DNA from: Erwinia persicina NBRC 102418
GTDB taxonomy: Bacteria; Pseudomonadota; Gammaproteobacteria; Enterobacterales; Enterobacteriaceae
Length of the DNA: 64,000 nt
Direction: 5' to 3'
Assembly: GCF_001571305.1 (NCBI RefSeq)
Contig: NZ_BCTN01000013.1
Location: forward strand, 93,224 to 157,223
The notes beneath the pieces were generated by a model. The model worked only from the letters and a program-made list of their open reading frames with translations. It searched no databases and was not told the origin of the DNA. This document shows, piece after piece, positions 8,379 to 18,939 of this stretch (the first letter of the stretch is position 1; every line of letters begins with the position of its first letter). The translations under genes were made by a program, and so were the position numbers.

Positions 8379-8929
8379 CCTCCACCACCTCCTGACAAAC
8401 ATACCCACATTAGTTGCCCTGCTTTCATGCCTTTGAGGCTTTTTTATCAGTGCCTGTCCACGTAAACCTCTTATCCCATGCTCTGCCAGCCGACATGAGA
8501 GCGATAGATTGCAGGGTGATAGATAAAGTCGTTTATATGAAAACTCTCTATCATGGATTTAATTCATTGATATAAATAGCTTATTTTGTTTATTGATGAT
8601 GTTTTACTGTCATGAAGTTGATGTGTTTCTATCCTGACAGACTTAAAAATGAAACGAGAGAGGATTATTTATGATGAGATGAAATGTTCTCAAATTATAT
8701 TTGCTGCATTTGGATCACACCATTACAACGTAAATGGCGCGTATCTGTGACTTGTATCGCAAATATAATGAAATAGTGGGATGTAAGCCTCAAAATTTAA
8801 TTTTCATTGTTAATTAAAATGAAAAAAATGATCTAAATTGGTTCGCAGAGGCGGTGAACGATCCACCACATAATGATTCACCACTCTGTACCCCACTAAC
8901 CAGGTCGATGAGAGGTCACTGTAGTCACC
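8379..8929. other. AT-rich intergenic region upstream of the sugar porter
   Basis: About 550 bases with no gene I can support, clearly more AT-rich than the flanks. A CRP-like site (TGTGA-CTTGTA-TCGCA) lies at 8746-8761, about 175 bases before the transporter start. A good ribosome-binding site near 8658 leads only into a three-codon ORF (ATGATGAGATGA), which I do not call. Confidence 0.5.
8746..8761. promoter_or_regulatory. CRP-like site upstream of the sugar porter
   Basis: TGTGA-N6-TCGCA matches nine of ten core CRP positions. Catabolite control of a sugar transporter is plausible, but this is one imperfect match in AT-rich DNA. Confidence 0.4.
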
Positions 8930-10420
8930 ATGGCAAAAGAACAATATATCACCCCGAACCGGGCATCAGGGCCCAACAGCGATACCAAAACAGAACCCTT
9001 TGTTAAGGTCATTGCGTTGGTTGCTACCCTCGGCGGATTACTTTTCGGTTACGACACCGGCGTTATTTCTGGCGCGCTGCTGTTTATGGGCGACGAATTA
9101 CACCTTACTCCCTTCACCACCGGACTGGTAACCAGTTCACTGTTGTTTGGTGCCGCATTTGGCGCGCTGTTCTCCGGGCATTTCGCCGCGTCTGCCGGCC
9201 GTAAAAAGATCATTATCATTTTGGCGATTATCTTCGCTGTTGGCGCTATGGGTACCGCCCTGGCACCGAATGTGGAATGGATGATCTTCTTCCGACTGGT
9301 ATTAGGCGTGGCCGTCGGCGGCGCTTCGGCTACCGTGCCGATCTACATTGCTGAAATTGCCCCGGCGAATAAGCGCGGTCAGCTGGTGACCATCCAGGAG
9401 TTGATGATTGTCTCCGGGCAGATGCTGGCTTACATTTCTAACGCCGGCTTTAACGCCGCGTGGGGCGGGCATGAAACCTGGCGCTGGATGCTGGCCGTCG
9501 CCACCATTCCTGCGGTTCTGCTGTGGTTTGGCATGATGTTTATGCCGGACTCGCCGCGCTGGTATGCGATGAAAGGGCGTCTGGCTGAAGCGCGTCAGGT
9601 GCTGGAACGTACCCGCGCCAAAGAGGATGTCGAGTGGGAGCTTGAAGAGATCACCGAAACGCTGGAAGAGGAAGACAAGCAGCAGACAAGGACCAGCCTC
9701 CGCGAACTGAGAAAGCCCTGGCTGTTTAAGCTGTTTCTGATCGGCATTGGTGTGGCGGTGATCCAGCAAACCTCCGGTGTTAACACCATCATGTATTACG
9801 CCCCGACGATGTTGAAAGCGGTGGGTATGAGTACCGATGCTGCGCTGTTTGCCACTATCGCCAATGGTGCCATCTCCGTGATCATGACCTTTGTCGGGAT
9901 TTGGTTACTGGGCAAAATCGGCCGGCGAACGATGGTGAAAATCGGCCAGTTTGGCTGTACTGCCTGCCTGTTCTTTATCGGCGCTGTCAGCTACTTCATG
10001 CCGGAAACCATTAACGGACAGGTGGATGTATTACGTAGCTATATGGTACTGCTGGGAATGCTGATGTTCCTGAGCTTCCAGCAGGGGGCGCTGTCGCCGG
10101 TGACCTGGCTGCTGCTGTCGGAAATCTTCCCGACGCGGCTGCGCGGCATCTTTATGGGCGGAGCCGTCTTTGCTATGTGGATTGCCAACTTCCTCATCTC
10201 CCTGGCGTTTCCGATGCTGCTGGCCAGCGTGGGGCTGTCAGGTGCGTTCTTTATCTTTGGCTTAATCGGCATTGTCGGGGCGATATTCGTGATTAAGTGC
10301 ATCCCGGAAACCCGCAACCGCAGCCTGGAGCAGATCGAACATTATCTGCATGACTGGCTGAGCAACGAAGAAGAGAGTAAAGCGCTGAACGCATCGAAGC
10401 GTAAAGCAACAAGTCACTAA
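8930..10420 (+). CDS. Sugar porter family MFS transporter (IolT/GalP type)
   Basis: Proton-coupled sugar symporter family protein, 496 residues, 12 transmembrane segments. Signatures: GGLLFGYDTGVISGALL in helix 1, AGRKK after helix 2, R-x3-G-x-A-x-G-x5-PIYIAEIAPANKRG after helix 4, PDSPRW before the central loop, QQTSGVNTIMYYAP in helix 7, and PETRNRSLEQIE at the C-terminus. The rather charged central loop and overall type resemble IolT/YncC inositol carriers and GalP/XylE; the sugar cannot be fixed from sequence. No catabolic enzymes adjoin it, so it probably serves a pathway elsewhere. ATG 8930 (MAKEQ) is preceded by a purine-rich GATGAGAGGTCA region. Confidence 0.85.
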   Translation: MAKEQYITPNRASGPNSDTKTEPFVKVIALVATLGGLLFGYDTGVISGALLFMGDELHLTPFTTGLVTSSLLFGAAFGALFSGHFAASAGRKKIIIILAIIFAVGAMGTALAPNVEWMIFFRLVLGVAVGGASATVPIYIAEIAPANKRGQLVTIQELMIVSGQMLAYISNAGFNAAWGGHETWRWMLAVATIPAVLLWFGMMFMPDSPRWYAMKGRLAEARQVLERTRAKEDVEWELEEITETLEEEDKQQTRTSLRELRKPWLFKLFLIGIGVAVIQQTSGVNTIMYYAPTMLKAVGMSTDAALFATIANGAISVIMTFVGIWLLGKIGRRTMVKIGQFGCTACLFFIGAVSYFMPETINGQVDVLRSYMVLLGMLMFLSFQQGALSPVTWLLLSEIFPTRLRGIFMGGAVFAMWIANFLISLAFPMLLASVGLSGAFFIFGLIGIVGAIFVIKCIPETRNRSLEQIEHYLHDWLSNEEESKALNASKRKATSH

Positions 10421-10438
10421 TCTGATCACTACTCTACT

Positions 10439-10458
10439 GGCCGGGGGGCACCCCGGCC
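10439..10458 (+). terminator. GC-rich hairpin after the sugar porter
   Basis: Perfect stem GGCCGGGG-GGCA-CCCCGGCC, 18 bases after the stop, but without a T-run. It could be a Rho-assisted terminator or an mRNA-stabilising stem. Confidence 0.5.
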
Positions 10459-10571
10459 GCAATGTGCTTCCTGACTCTCCCTCCTGCCAGACCACTGTAT
10501 GCCGCGCGCCTTTTTTTTGGCATAATGCGCGCTGACTCACATACTCACATCGCAAATTAAAGGCTATCTCT

Positions 10572-12164
10572 GTGCTAGTTTCCAGCAACGTCACCATGCA
10601 GTTTGGCAGTAAGCCGCTGTTCGAAAACATTTCTGTCAAATTTGGCGGCGGCAACCGCTACGGTCTGATCGGTGCCAATGGCAGCGGTAAATCCACCTTT
10701 ATGAAAATTCTGGGTGGCGATCTGGTGCCGTCTGGCGGCAACGTCGCCCTCGATCCTAACGAGCGTCTCGGTAAGCTGCGCCAGGATCAGTTCGCCTTTG
10801 AAAAGTACTCGGTACTGGATACGGTGATCATGGGCCACGGCGAGCTGTGGGCGGTGAAAGAACAGCGTGATGCCATTTATGCGCTGCCTGAAATGAGCGA
10901 AGAGGACGGCTATAAAGTGGCCGATCTCGAAGAGAAATATGGTGAGATGGACGGCTACACCGCAGAAGCGCGTGCCGGAGAGCTGCTGCTGGGCGTGGGG
11001 ATCCCGCTGGAACAGCATTACGGCCCGATGAGTGAAGTCGCGCCCGGCTGGAAACTGCGTGTGCTGCTGGCACAGGCGCTGTTCTCTAACCCGGAAATTC
11101 TGCTGCTTGACGAACCGACGAACAACCTGGACATCGATACGATTCGCTGGCTGGAGCAGGTGCTGAACGAACGTAACAGCACCATGATCATTATTTCGCA
11201 TGACCGTCACTTCCTGAACATGGTGTGCACGCACATGGCGGATCTGGATTACGGCGAACTGCGCGTGTATCCGGGTAACTACGACGAATATATGACGGCG
11301 GCCACCCAGGCCCGCGAACGCCTGCTGTCCGATAACGCGAAGAAAAAAGCGCAGATCAACGAACTGCAGTCCTTCGTCAGCCGCTTCAGCGCCAACGCCT
11401 CGAAATCCCGTCAGGCCACCTCTCGCGCCAAGCAGATTGATAAAATCAAGCTCGACGAAGTGAAAGCCTCCAGCCGCCAGAACCCGTTTATCCGTTTTGA
11501 GCAGGATAAGAAGCTGTTCCGTAATGCGCTGACGCTGGAAGCCGTCACCAAAGGTTTCGATAACGGTCCACTGTTTAAAAACGTCAACATGCTGCTGGAA
11601 GTGGGCGAGAAACTGGCAATTTTAGGCCCTAACGGTATTGGTAAAACCACGCTGCTGAAAACGCTGATTGGTGAACTGCTGCCGGATAACGGTACGGTAA
11701 AATGGTCTGAAAATGCGCAGGTCGGTTACTACGCGCAGGATCACGCGCATGACTTCGCAGACGATCTGACCGTGTTTGACTGGATGAGCCAGTGGAAGCA
11801 GGAAGGCGATGACGAGCAGGCAGTACGCGGTATTCTGGGTCGTCTGCTGTTCAGCCAGGACGACATCAAGAAGCCGGCTAAGGTACTGTCCGGCGGCGAG
11901 AAGGGCCGCATGCTGTTCGGTAAGCTGATGATGCAAAAGCCTAACGTGCTGATCATGGATGAGCCAACTAACCACCTCGATATGGAATCTATCGAAGCGC
12001 TGAACATGGCGCTGGAAATGTACGAAGGGACGCTGATCTTCGTTTCTCACGACCGCGAGTTCGTCAGCTCACTGGCGACCCGCGTGATTGAAATGACGCC
12101 GGGCAAAATTAACGACTTCACCGGTGACTACGAAGATTACCTGCGCAGCCAGGGTATCGTTTAA
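10572..12164 (+). CDS. ybiT: YbiT, ABC-F family ATPase
   Basis: Soluble ABC-F protein of 530 residues, the same length as E. coli YbiT and nearly identical to it. Two ATPase domains: Walker [10 protein letters not shown] (about 35-43) with signature and [14 protein letters not shown] (about 178-191), and GPNGIGKTT (about 353-361) with LSGGEKGR and [11 protein letters not shown] charged linker with many Lys/Arg separates them. ABC-F proteins bind near the ribosomal E site and modulate translation; they have no membrane domain. The start is GTG (10572), giving [12 protein letters not shown] as in E. coli. Confident family and orthologue call; the precise cellular role of YbiT is less settled. 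Confidence 0.95.
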   Translation: MLVSSNVTMQFGSKPLFENISVKFGGGNRYGLIGANGSGKSTFMKILGGDLVPSGGNVALDPNERLGKLRQDQFAFEKYSVLDTVIMGHGELWAVKEQRDAIYALPEMSEEDGYKVADLEEKYGEMDGYTAEARAGELLLGVGIPLEQHYGPMSEVAPGWKLRVLLAQALFSNPEILLLDEPTNNLDIDTIRWLEQVLNERNSTMIIISHDRHFLNMVCTHMADLDYGELRVYPGNYDEYMTAATQARERLLSDNAKKKAQINELQSFVSRFSANASKSRQATSRAKQIDKIKLDEVKASSRQNPFIRFEQDKKLFRNALTLEAVTKGFDNGPLFKNVNMLLEVGEKLAILGPNGIGKTTLLKTLIGELLPDNGTVKWSENAQVGYYAQDHAHDFADDLTVFDWMSQWKQEGDDEQAVRGILGRLLFSQDDIKKPAKVLSGGEKGRMLFGKLMMQKPNVLIMDEPTNHLDMESIEALNMALEMYEGTLIFVSHDREFVSSLATRVIEMTPGKINDFTGDYEDYLRSQGIV

Positions 12165-12188
12165 CGTTCTGCCGGTTGGGATATCTGT

Positions 12189-12214
12189 CCGTGTTGTGGA
12201 TCGTCACGACACGG
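12189..12214 (+). other. Hairpin between convergent ybiT and the GGEEF gene
   Basis: CCGTGTTGTG-GATCGT-CACGACACGG forms a ten-base stem with one U-G pair, without a T-run on either strand. Possible transcript end for both genes. Confidence 0.4.
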
Positions 12215-12261
12215 GGGAAGTTATCCCGCAGGGTGATCGGTTCGCCGGTCGCCCCTTTCCC

Positions 12262-13809
12262 TTACCAATTTTCCGCTACCCGGTTTTTCCCCGCTTTTTT
12301 CGCCGCATACAGGGCTTTATCGGCCTCTGCAATCAGGGCCTGCCCCGCATCAACATTACGTTCAGCATTCATTACATGCATCCCGATACTGATGGTCACC
12401 ACTTTGCTGTCGGTACCTGTCTGGCCGTGAGGGATCCTCAGTGCTGCAATTGCCGCCAAGGCCTGGCGGGAAAAACGTAGCGCGGCCTCACGATCGGCCC
12501 CCGGCATTATGACCGAAAACTCTTCTCCGCCGTAGCGGGCAACCAAATCTTCCGGGCGTCGGGGCAGATGTGCCAGCGTGTCACCGATTAGCTTAAGGCA
12601 CTCATCGCCGGCCAGATGGCCGTAGGTATCGTTAAACAGCTTGAACGAATCCACGTCGATCATCAGCAGCGCCAGCGGCGAGTGCAGTTTTGCCGATCGT
12701 GCAGCACTGCGCTGCAGATAGAGGTCAAACTGCCTGCGGTTAGCCAGCCCTGTCAGGCCATCAACCAGCGCCAGGGTCTGTAAGGTGCGGTTCATTGACG
12801 TTAGCCGATCGCGCACGAGTGTCAGTTCCAGCTGATTTTTGAGGTTCAGCGAAATATGGCGCATGACCAGAAAGCCCAGCAGGAAGATCACCAGCAACAG
12901 AATGGTGCAGAGCAGGGCATAAATACTGATGTCTGAGAACCAGGCTTCAAGGAGTAACTCTTTATCATAACCGGCTGCCACGACCAGCGGGTAGCGTTTG
13001 AGGCTGGAGTAACCAAACACCCGTTCGATACCGTCAAACGCGGATTTATAGATGGCCGTGCCGCTGGAGGCCGTTTTCAGCAGGTTGGTAAATAGCGGAC
13101 TTTGGGAAATATTGCGGTTGATCGCCTCATTGCTGAAAGGACGGATGTACAGGATCGTGCCATCTTTCAGCATCAGTGCCAGCACATCATGTTCGTTCAG
13201 ATTGTAGTAATTGTATATTTGCTTGAAAAAATCAAGCCGCACGGAGGCCAGCAGTACGCCCCGGAAGGAACCGTCGTAGTTATCGAGACGCATCGATACC
13301 GGGATAATTAGATCGCCAGTCGTCCTGCTACGGATCACTTTTCCAATATGGATCGCTTTACTGCTGTTTTGCTGATGGTAGTGAAAATATTCGCGGTCGC
13401 CATTATTGGCACGTTTCGGCATATTTCCGTCAGAGGTTACCAGCCAGTTGCCTTCGGCATCATAGACAAACAGGCCGTGCAGCTGCGGAAGACTGGCTTT
13501 ACGATTGGTCAGTATTTCGCGCAGGTAGTCGGTCTGTTCATCCCTGAGCCCGATCAGAGAGATACGATCGCGAAGGTCCTGTAGGGTGAGGTCTACCTGT
13601 AAAAAAGTGTCCTCCGCCTGCCGGGAGAGTGACTGGGAAAGGTTACGCGCATCAAGCTGAGAGGTGGAAATCATGCGGTTCCATGAGGTCCAGATGACCC
13701 AGCCATTGATAGCAATGACCGCCGCGACAATCACCAACAGAAAGATGATCATCAGCTGTCGTAGAGACGATTTTTCGCTCGTGGCTATCGCATTTTGCTC
13801 ATCAATCAT
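12262..13809 (-). CDS. Membrane diguanylate cyclase with Cache sensor domain
   Basis: Predicted c-di-GMP synthase of 515 residues. One transmembrane helix (about 20-42), a periplasmic double-Cache-like sensor (about 45-285, containing FVYDAEGNWLVTSDG and the RGVLLASVRLDFF segment), a second transmembrane helix (about 294-316), then a GGDEF domain from about 345. The active-site motif is GGEEF (427-431), and RPED sits five residues before it, an intact RxxD inhibitory site, so product feedback is expected. It is convergent with ybiT and lies 47 bases upstream, in the same direction as and downstream of, moeB. E. coli carries dgcI/pdeI elsewhere in this segment; orthology is not implied. The sensed ligand is unknown. 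Confidence 0.88.
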   Translation of the reverse strand: MIDEQNAIATSEKSSLRQLMIIFLLVIVAAVIAINGWVIWTSWNRMISTSQLDARNLSQSLSRQAEDTFLQVDLTLQDLRDRISLIGLRDEQTDYLREILTNRKASLPQLHGLFVYDAEGNWLVTSDGNMPKRANNGDREYFHYHQQNSSKAIHIGKVIRSRTTGDLIIPVSMRLDNYDGSFRGVLLASVRLDFFKQIYNYYNLNEHDVLALMLKDGTILYIRPFSNEAINRNISQSPLFTNLLKTASSGTAIYKSAFDGIERVFGYSSLKRYPLVVAAGYDKELLLEAWFSDISIYALLCTILLLVIFLLGFLVMRHISLNLKNQLELTLVRDRLTSMNRTLQTLALVDGLTGLANRRQFDLYLQRSAARSAKLHSPLALLMIDVDSFKLFNDTYGHLAGDECLKLIGDTLAHLPRRPEDLVARYGGEEFSVIMPGADREAALRFSRQALAAIAALRIPHGQTGTDSKVVTISIGMHVMNAERNVDAGQALIAEADKALYAAKKAGKNRVAENW

Positions 13810-13856
13810 CGGCTTATCAGTCCTTTACGCATCCACGCATTAGCTTAACTATAGCG

Positions 13857-14615
13857 CTAGCTGGTAATGCCGCACACTTCACAGCCAGGATCTTTGGGCA
13901 ATGTCATCGTCCGGAATTGTAAGGTCATGGCATCGTACAGCAGGAGCTTACCCACCGGCGGGCAACCGTAGTGGGCCAGGACGCGAATGGCTTCCATCGC
14001 CTGGAGCGAGCCGATAACGCCAACCAGTGGCGCCATTACGCCCGCCTCTACGCAACTCAGGGTGGCGGCACCAAACAGGCGGCTGATGCAGCGATAACAG
14101 GGTTCATCCTCTTTCCAGGTAAAGACGCTGATCTGGCCCTCCATGCGGATGGCCGCACCGGATACCAGCGGCACTTTGCGGGCGTGACACAGGCGGTTGA
14201 GCTGTTCGCGTGTCTCCACGTTATCACAGCAGTCGACCACCAGATGATGTGACGCGATGACGTCATCCAGCTGCGCGTCCGTCAACCGGGCGTTGATCGT
14301 CTCAAGGGCGATCAGTGAGTTGATGGCGGCGAGGCGCGCACGTGCGGAGTCGACTTTGGCCATGCCGACCTGGGCTTCGCCGTGCAGCACCTGGCGTTGG
14401 AGGTTAGACGTGGAAACGTGGTCAAAATCGAGCAGCGTCAGATGCCCCACCCCGGATGAGGCAAGGTACTGGCCGGCGGCACAACCCAGACCACCAAGGC
14501 CAACGATCAGCACGCGGGACGCTTTCAGCCTTTCCTGACCCTCAAAATCGAAGCCACGCAGTACAATTTGCCGGTTGTAACGCAGCATCTCTTCATCGCT
14601 CAGTTCCGGTAACAT
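13857..14615 (-). CDS. moeB: MoeB molybdopterin-synthase adenylyltransferase
   Basis: Adenylates the C-terminal glycine of MoaD during molybdopterin synthesis. It has 252 residues, an E1-like/Rossmann fold with GLGGLGCAAGQYLASSGVG for ATP binding, the NLQRQVLH arginine-finger region, DNVETR, and the zinc-binding CYRC and CEVC pairs. It begins MLPELSDEEMLRYNRQIVLRGFD, like E. coli MoeB. The start is taken at 14615, one base beyond the moeA stop (14617), which fits translational coupling in a moeA-moeB operon; an upstream in-frame start would overlap moeA. Confidence 0.95.
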   Translation of the reverse strand: MLPELSDEEMLRYNRQIVLRGFDFEGQERLKASRVLIVGLGGLGCAAGQYLASSGVGHLTLLDFDHVSTSNLQRQVLHGEAQVGMAKVDSARARLAAINSLIALETINARLTDAQLDDVIASHHLVVDCCDNVETREQLNRLCHARKVPLVSGAAIRMEGQISVFTWKEDEPCYRCISRLFGAATLSCVEAGVMAPLVGVIGSLQAMEAIRVLAHYGCPPVGKLLLYDAMTLQFRTMTLPKDPGCEVCGITS

Positions 14616-14616
14616 A

Positions 14617-15852
14617 TCAGTCTGCCAGCAGCGCATTAAACGGTTCGATCTCTACCCATTCACCCGCTGCAACGTTTCCACGATCCTGTTCGAGAACAAT
14701 AAAGCAGTTAGCCTGATGGAATGAACTGAAGATGTGCGATCCCTGGTGGCCGGTGGTGCTGACTTCCAGCTCCCCCTGCGCACTGCGTTGTACCCGCCCA
14801 CGCTGAAAGTCGAGACGACCGGGCGATTTTTTCAGCGCGCTGACACAGCGCACCCGCTGGCGGGGCGGCAGGGAGGGGCCCGGCTTTCCGGACAGTCTGG
14901 CCAGCAGCGGCTGAACTAACTGATAGAAGGTCACGACCGCCGACACCGGGTTACCGGGCAGGCCGCAGAACCAGCTATCCGGCAGGCGGCCGAAAGCGAA
15001 AGGTTTGCCGGGCTTGATGGCCAGTTTCCAGAAGCCGACTTCGCCCAGTTCTTCCAGCATGGTGCGTGTGTAGTCGGCTTCACCGACCGACACCCCGCCG
15101 CTGCTGATCACCACATCGGCAAGGCGGTCGGCCTGAATAAAGGCCGACCGCAGGGCGTCAGGATCATCACGGATAATGCCGAGGTCAATCACCTCACAAC
15201 CCAGTTTCTTCAGCATCAGGCTGACGGCAAAGCGGTTCGTGTCGTAAATCTGGCCCGGGGCCAGCGGCTGACCGACCGGCTGTAATTCGTCGCCGGTGGA
15301 GAACAGGGCGACGCGCAGCCTGCGCAGCACGCTGACCTCTGCAATACCCAGTGATGCCAGCAGCGGCAGTTCTGCCGTGCCCAGCAGGCATCCGGCGTCA
15401 AGCACCTGACTGCCCTGACGAATATCTTCGCCGACCCGGCGAATATTCTGCCTGGCGCTGATGCGGGCCGTCACGCGGATGGCGTCGCCGTCCGGTTCGG
15501 TCTGCTCCTGCATCACCACCGCTTCACACCCCGCAGGGAGTGCGGCACCGGTCATGATCCGGATACAGCTCCCGGCAGGCCAGTTGCCGGTGAAAGGGGC
15601 TCCGGCGAAGGATTTTCCCGCCACGGACAGCGCCTCACCGGACGCGAGGTCGGCCAGACGCAGGGCATAGCCATCCATCGCGGAGTTATCAAAGGAGGGG
15701 ACATCGATTGGGGAGGTGACCGCGCAGGCGGTGATCCGCCCGGCGGCATCAGGCAGAGCCACAGACTCCTGCTCCTGCACCGGGGTAATGCGCGCCAGCA
15801 GGGTGTGCAGTGCGTCATCAAGCGAGATTAATCCCGAATTAAAAGCATCCAT
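14617..15852 (-). CDS. moeA: MoeA molybdopterin molybdenumtransferase
   Basis: Inserts molybdate into adenylylated molybdopterin to give molybdenum cofactor. 411 residues, equal to E. coli MoeA. Recognisable blocks: [40 protein letters not shown], the MoCF-binding core ([34 protein letters not shown]) and [13 protein letters not shown] [12 protein letters not shown]. Start 15852 is chosen because GGAGG precedes it and the product matches E. coli from there; the longer frame is unsupported. First gene of moeAB, divergent from iaaA as in E. coli. Confidence 0.96.
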   Translation of the reverse strand: MDAFNSGLISLDDALHTLLARITPVQEQESVALPDAAGRITACAVTSPIDVPSFDNSAMDGYALRLADLASGEALSVAGKSFAGAPFTGNWPAGSCIRIMTGAALPAGCEAVVMQEQTEPDGDAIRVTARISARQNIRRVGEDIRQGSQVLDAGCLLGTAELPLLASLGIAEVSVLRRLRVALFSTGDELQPVGQPLAPGQIYDTNRFAVSLMLKKLGCEVIDLGIIRDDPDALRSAFIQADRLADVVISSGGVSVGEADYTRTMLEELGEVGFWKLAIKPGKPFAFGRLPDSWFCGLPGNPVSAVVTFYQLVQPLLARLSGKPGPSLPPRQRVRCVSALKKSPGRLDFQRGRVQRSAQGELEVSTTGHQGSHIFSSFHQANCFIVLEQDRGNVAAGEWVEIEPFNALLAD

Positions 15853-16111
15853 CTTTCTTATGTCCTCCACGATACGTGCAAAATCTGATGAGCCTATTAT
15901 GGCGCGAATCCTTCCCAGGGTCACGTTTGCCCGTGTACCGGCGTCCTAACCTTACTTAACGCTCTATCTTAGAATCATTCGTTATTATCAGGGTGCGAAC
16001 TTTCTGCTTTACATCCCTATATTGCCTGCCTATAGTCAAAAACTGCTATTTTTCGAAAAATATACCCTAACTCAGTGTTTTTCATGCTGATTTGGTACAC
16101 AGGAAAAATGA

Positions 16112-17056
16112 ATGATGGCCAGAGCGACGATTGCAATTCACGGTGGTGCAGGAGCTATCGCGCGTGCCAGCATGGATGCAGATAAAGAGCTGCTTTACCG
16201 ACAGGCGTTGCTGCAGATTGTGGCCAGCGCGCAGGCACTGCTGGCAGCGGGAAGCAGCGCGCTGGATGTGGTTACCGAGGCGGTGCGTCAGCTGGAGGCG
16301 TGTCCGCTGTTTAACGCGGGCGTCGGGGCGGTTTTCACCCATGAAGGTACGCACGAACTGGATGCCAGCGTGATGGATGGCCGCACGCGCGAAGCCGGGG
16401 CTGTCGCGGGAGTCCGCCGTGTACGCCATCCGGTGCTGGCTGCCCGTTCAGTCCTGGAAAATAGCCCTCATGTGCTGTTTATTGGCCAGGGTGCGGAATC
16501 GTTTGCGGAAAAACAGGGGCTGGAAATGGTCAGCAATGATTTTTTTTCCACGCCGGAGCGCCGCACCCAGCTCGAACATGCGCTGAATACACAGCAGACC
16601 CTGCTGGATCACGATGGGGGCCTGCCCCCTGATCGAAAATTTGGCACCGTGGGGGCCGTCGCGTTAGATAGCGCAGGCAACCTCGCCGCTGCCACGTCAA
16701 CCGGTGGAATGACCAATAAACAGGTCGGGCGCGTGGGCGATTCGCCGCTGCCCGGAGCAGGCTGTTATGCCAGCGAACGTGTGGCGATCTCCTGCACGGG
16801 CACCGGAGAGGTCTTTATGCGCACGCTGGCCGCCTATGACATCGCCGCCATGATGGAATATGGTGGGCTGTCGTTACAACAGGCCAGCGATAAGCTGATC
16901 CATGAAAAAATTCCTGCACTCGGCGGCAGTGGGGGGCTGATCGCCATTGATACCGATGGCAATCTGGCTCTGCCCTTTAACAGCGAAGGGATGTATCGCG
17001 GTTACGCGGTGGCCGGTGAGCTGCCGGTCGTTGCCATCTATCGGGAGGAGCCCTGA
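16112..17056 (+). CDS. iaaA: IaaA isoaspartyl peptidase / L-asparaginase
   Basis: N-terminal-nucleophile hydrolase of 314 residues that cleaves isoaspartyl dipeptides and asparagine after autoproteolysis into alpha and beta subunits. The cleavage point is the GTVGAVALD motif, whose Thr (near 180) becomes the nucleophile. Conserved substrate loops [20 protein letters not shown] and CTGTGE follow. The N-terminus begins [11 protein letters not shown] as in E. coli IaaA. Two adjacent ATG codons occur (16112, 16115); AGGAA precedes. The stop overlaps the gsiA start by one base (TGATG), so iaaA leads the gsi operon as in E. coli, linking peptide degradation with glutathione import. Confidence 0.95.
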   Translation: MMARATIAIHGGAGAIARASMDADKELLYRQALLQIVASAQALLAAGSSALDVVTEAVRQLEACPLFNAGVGAVFTHEGTHELDASVMDGRTREAGAVAGVRRVRHPVLAARSVLENSPHVLFIGQGAESFAEKQGLEMVSNDFFSTPERRTQLEHALNTQQTLLDHDGGLPPDRKFGTVGAVALDSAGNLAAATSTGGMTNKQVGRVGDSPLPGAGCYASERVAISCTGTGEVFMRTLAAYDIAAMMEYGGLSLQQASDKLIHEKIPALGGSGGLIAIDTDGNLALPFNSEGMYRGYAVAGELPVVAIYREEP

Positions 17057-18906
17057 TGAGTGTATTGCCCCATCAGGATGACGTGGTGCTGTCAGTTCGC
17101 AATCTCAGCGTCAGTTTTCAGCATGAAGGCCAGCACATTCAGGCGGTGAACAAGCTGTCGCTGGATGTCCGCCGGGGGGAAACCCTGGCGATTGTCGGAG
17201 AATCCGGTTCCGGGAAGTCTGTTACCTCGCTGGCGCTGATGCGACTGGTGGAGCAGGGCGGCGGGGTTATTGACAGCGGTGAGATGTGGCTGCGTCGCCG
17301 TAATCAGCAGCAGGTCAACCTCGCCACGCTGTCACCGTCACAGCTGCGCCGCATTCGCGGTGCCGATATGGCGATGATCTTTCAGGAGCCGATGACCTCG
17401 CTTAACCCGGTGTTTCCGGTCGGGGAGCAGATTGCCGAATCCATTCGTCTGCATCAGGGGAAAAGCCATGCCGGGGCGCTGGCCGAAGCGCAGCGGATGC
17501 TCGATCTGGTGCGGATACCGGAGGCTAAAAATGTGCTGGGACGCTACCCGCATCAGCTGTCCGGCGGAATGCGTCAGCGGGTGATGATTGCCATGGCGCT
17601 CTCCTGCCGTCCTGCCCTGCTGATTGCCGATGAGCCGACGACGGCGCTCGATGTCACTATTCAGGCGCAGATCCTGCAGCTGATCCGCGTGCTGCAAAAA
17701 GAGATGCAGATGGGGGTGATTTTTATCACTCACGATATGGGGGTCGTGGCCGAAATGGCCGATCGTGTGCAGGTTATGTATCGCGGTGACGTGGTGGAGA
17801 CGGGCAGCGTTGATGCCATTTTTTCCACCCCCGTACAGCCCTATACCCGTGCACTGCTGGCCGCGGTGCCCAAACTGGGCGCGATGACCGGACGACACTG
17901 GCCGGCGAAATTCCCGCTGCTGCGTGACGGCGAGCCGGTGGATGAACAGCCCCAGGATACGGTAGACCCGCAGGCGGAACCCATTTTGCAGGTACGCGAT
18001 TTGGTCACCCGGTTTGATATCCGTAGCGGTTTGCTGAACCGTGTACACCGGCGGGTGCATGCCGTGGAGAAAGTGAGCTTCGATCTCCGGCCCGGCGAAA
18101 CGCTGGCGCTGGTGGGAGAATCCGGCTGCGGTAAGTCGACCACCGGCCGCTCTTTGCTGAGACTGGTCGAGAGCCAGGGAGGCAGTATTACCTTTGACGG
18201 TCAGCGCATTGAGACGCTGGCCGGCAGCGCATTGTCGCACCTGCGGCGGGATATCCAGTTTATCTTTCAGGATCCGTATGCCTCGCTCGACCCGCGCCTG
18301 ACGGTGGGTTTTTCCATTATGGAACCGCTGCTGGTGCATGGGATTGCCCGCGGTGAGGACGCCGCGCAGCGCGTGGCCACTCTGCTGGAGCGCGTCGGTC
18401 TGTTGCCGGAACATGCTCAGCGCTATCCGCATGAGTTCTCCGGTGGTCAGCGTCAGCGCATCTGCATTGCCCGGGCGCTGGCGCTCAATCCGAAAGTGGT
18501 GATTGCAGATGAGGCGGTCTCAGCGCTGGATGTGTCTGTTCAGGCGCAGATTATCAATCTGATGCTCGATCTGCAGCGCGAGTTCGGCATTGCGTTTCTG
18601 TTTATTTCCCACGATATGGCGGTGGTGGAGCGTATCAGCCATCGCGTGGCAGTGATGTTCCTCGGGCAGATTGTGGAGATCGGACCCCGGCAGGCGGTAT
18701 TCGAACATCCCCAGCATCCTTATACCCGTAAGCTGATGGCCGCTGTGCCCGTGGCCAACCCGGCACACCGCCGACGTGAACGGGCACTGTTAGTTGATGA
18801 AATACCCAGTCCGATACGTGCTGTTGGTGACGAGCCGGACGTGGCCCCTCTGGTGGAGGTGAGCGCCGGGCACTACGTGGCGCGCCATACCATTCACCGC
18901 ACCTGA
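17056..18906 (+). CDS. gsiA: GsiA glutathione import ATP-binding protein
   Basis: Double ABC ATPase of 616 residues energising the glutathione importer. First domain: Walker [27 protein letters not shown]. Second domain: [29 protein letters not shown]. Each is followed by the oligopeptide-transporter C-terminal extension ([11 protein letters not shown] and [11 protein letters not shown]). The fused two-ATPase arrangement is diagnostic of GsiA as against separate OppD/OppF. Coupled to iaaA by a one-base overlap. Confidence 0.94.
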   Translation: MSVLPHQDDVVLSVRNLSVSFQHEGQHIQAVNKLSLDVRRGETLAIVGESGSGKSVTSLALMRLVEQGGGVIDSGEMWLRRRNQQQVNLATLSPSQLRRIRGADMAMIFQEPMTSLNPVFPVGEQIAESIRLHQGKSHAGALAEAQRMLDLVRIPEAKNVLGRYPHQLSGGMRQRVMIAMALSCRPALLIADEPTTALDVTIQAQILQLIRVLQKEMQMGVIFITHDMGVVAEMADRVQVMYRGDVVETGSVDAIFSTPVQPYTRALLAAVPKLGAMTGRHWPAKFPLLRDGEPVDEQPQDTVDPQAEPILQVRDLVTRFDIRSGLLNRVHRRVHAVEKVSFDLRPGETLALVGESGCGKSTTGRSLLRLVESQGGSITFDGQRIETLAGSALSHLRRDIQFIFQDPYASLDPRLTVGFSIMEPLLVHGIARGEDAAQRVATLLERVGLLPEHAQRYPHEFSGGQRQRICIARALALNPKVVIADEAVSALDVSVQAQIINLMLDLQREFGIAFLFISHDMAVVERISHRVAVMFLGQIVEIGPRQAVFEHPQHPYTRKLMAAVPVANPAHRRRERALLVDEIPSPIRAVGDEPDVAPLVEVSAGHYVARHTIHRT

Positions 18907-18939
18907 ATTTTGCATAACGACAACAAGGGATGACGTAAG

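Noticed and set aside
8658..8683. Strong ribosome-binding site before ATGATGAGATGA
   Set aside because: The ORF is only three codons long; a leader-peptide role cannot be supported.
12124..12480. Forward ORFs across the ybiT-cyclase junction
   Set aside because: They overlap the 3' ends of two well-supported convergent genes and show no family features.
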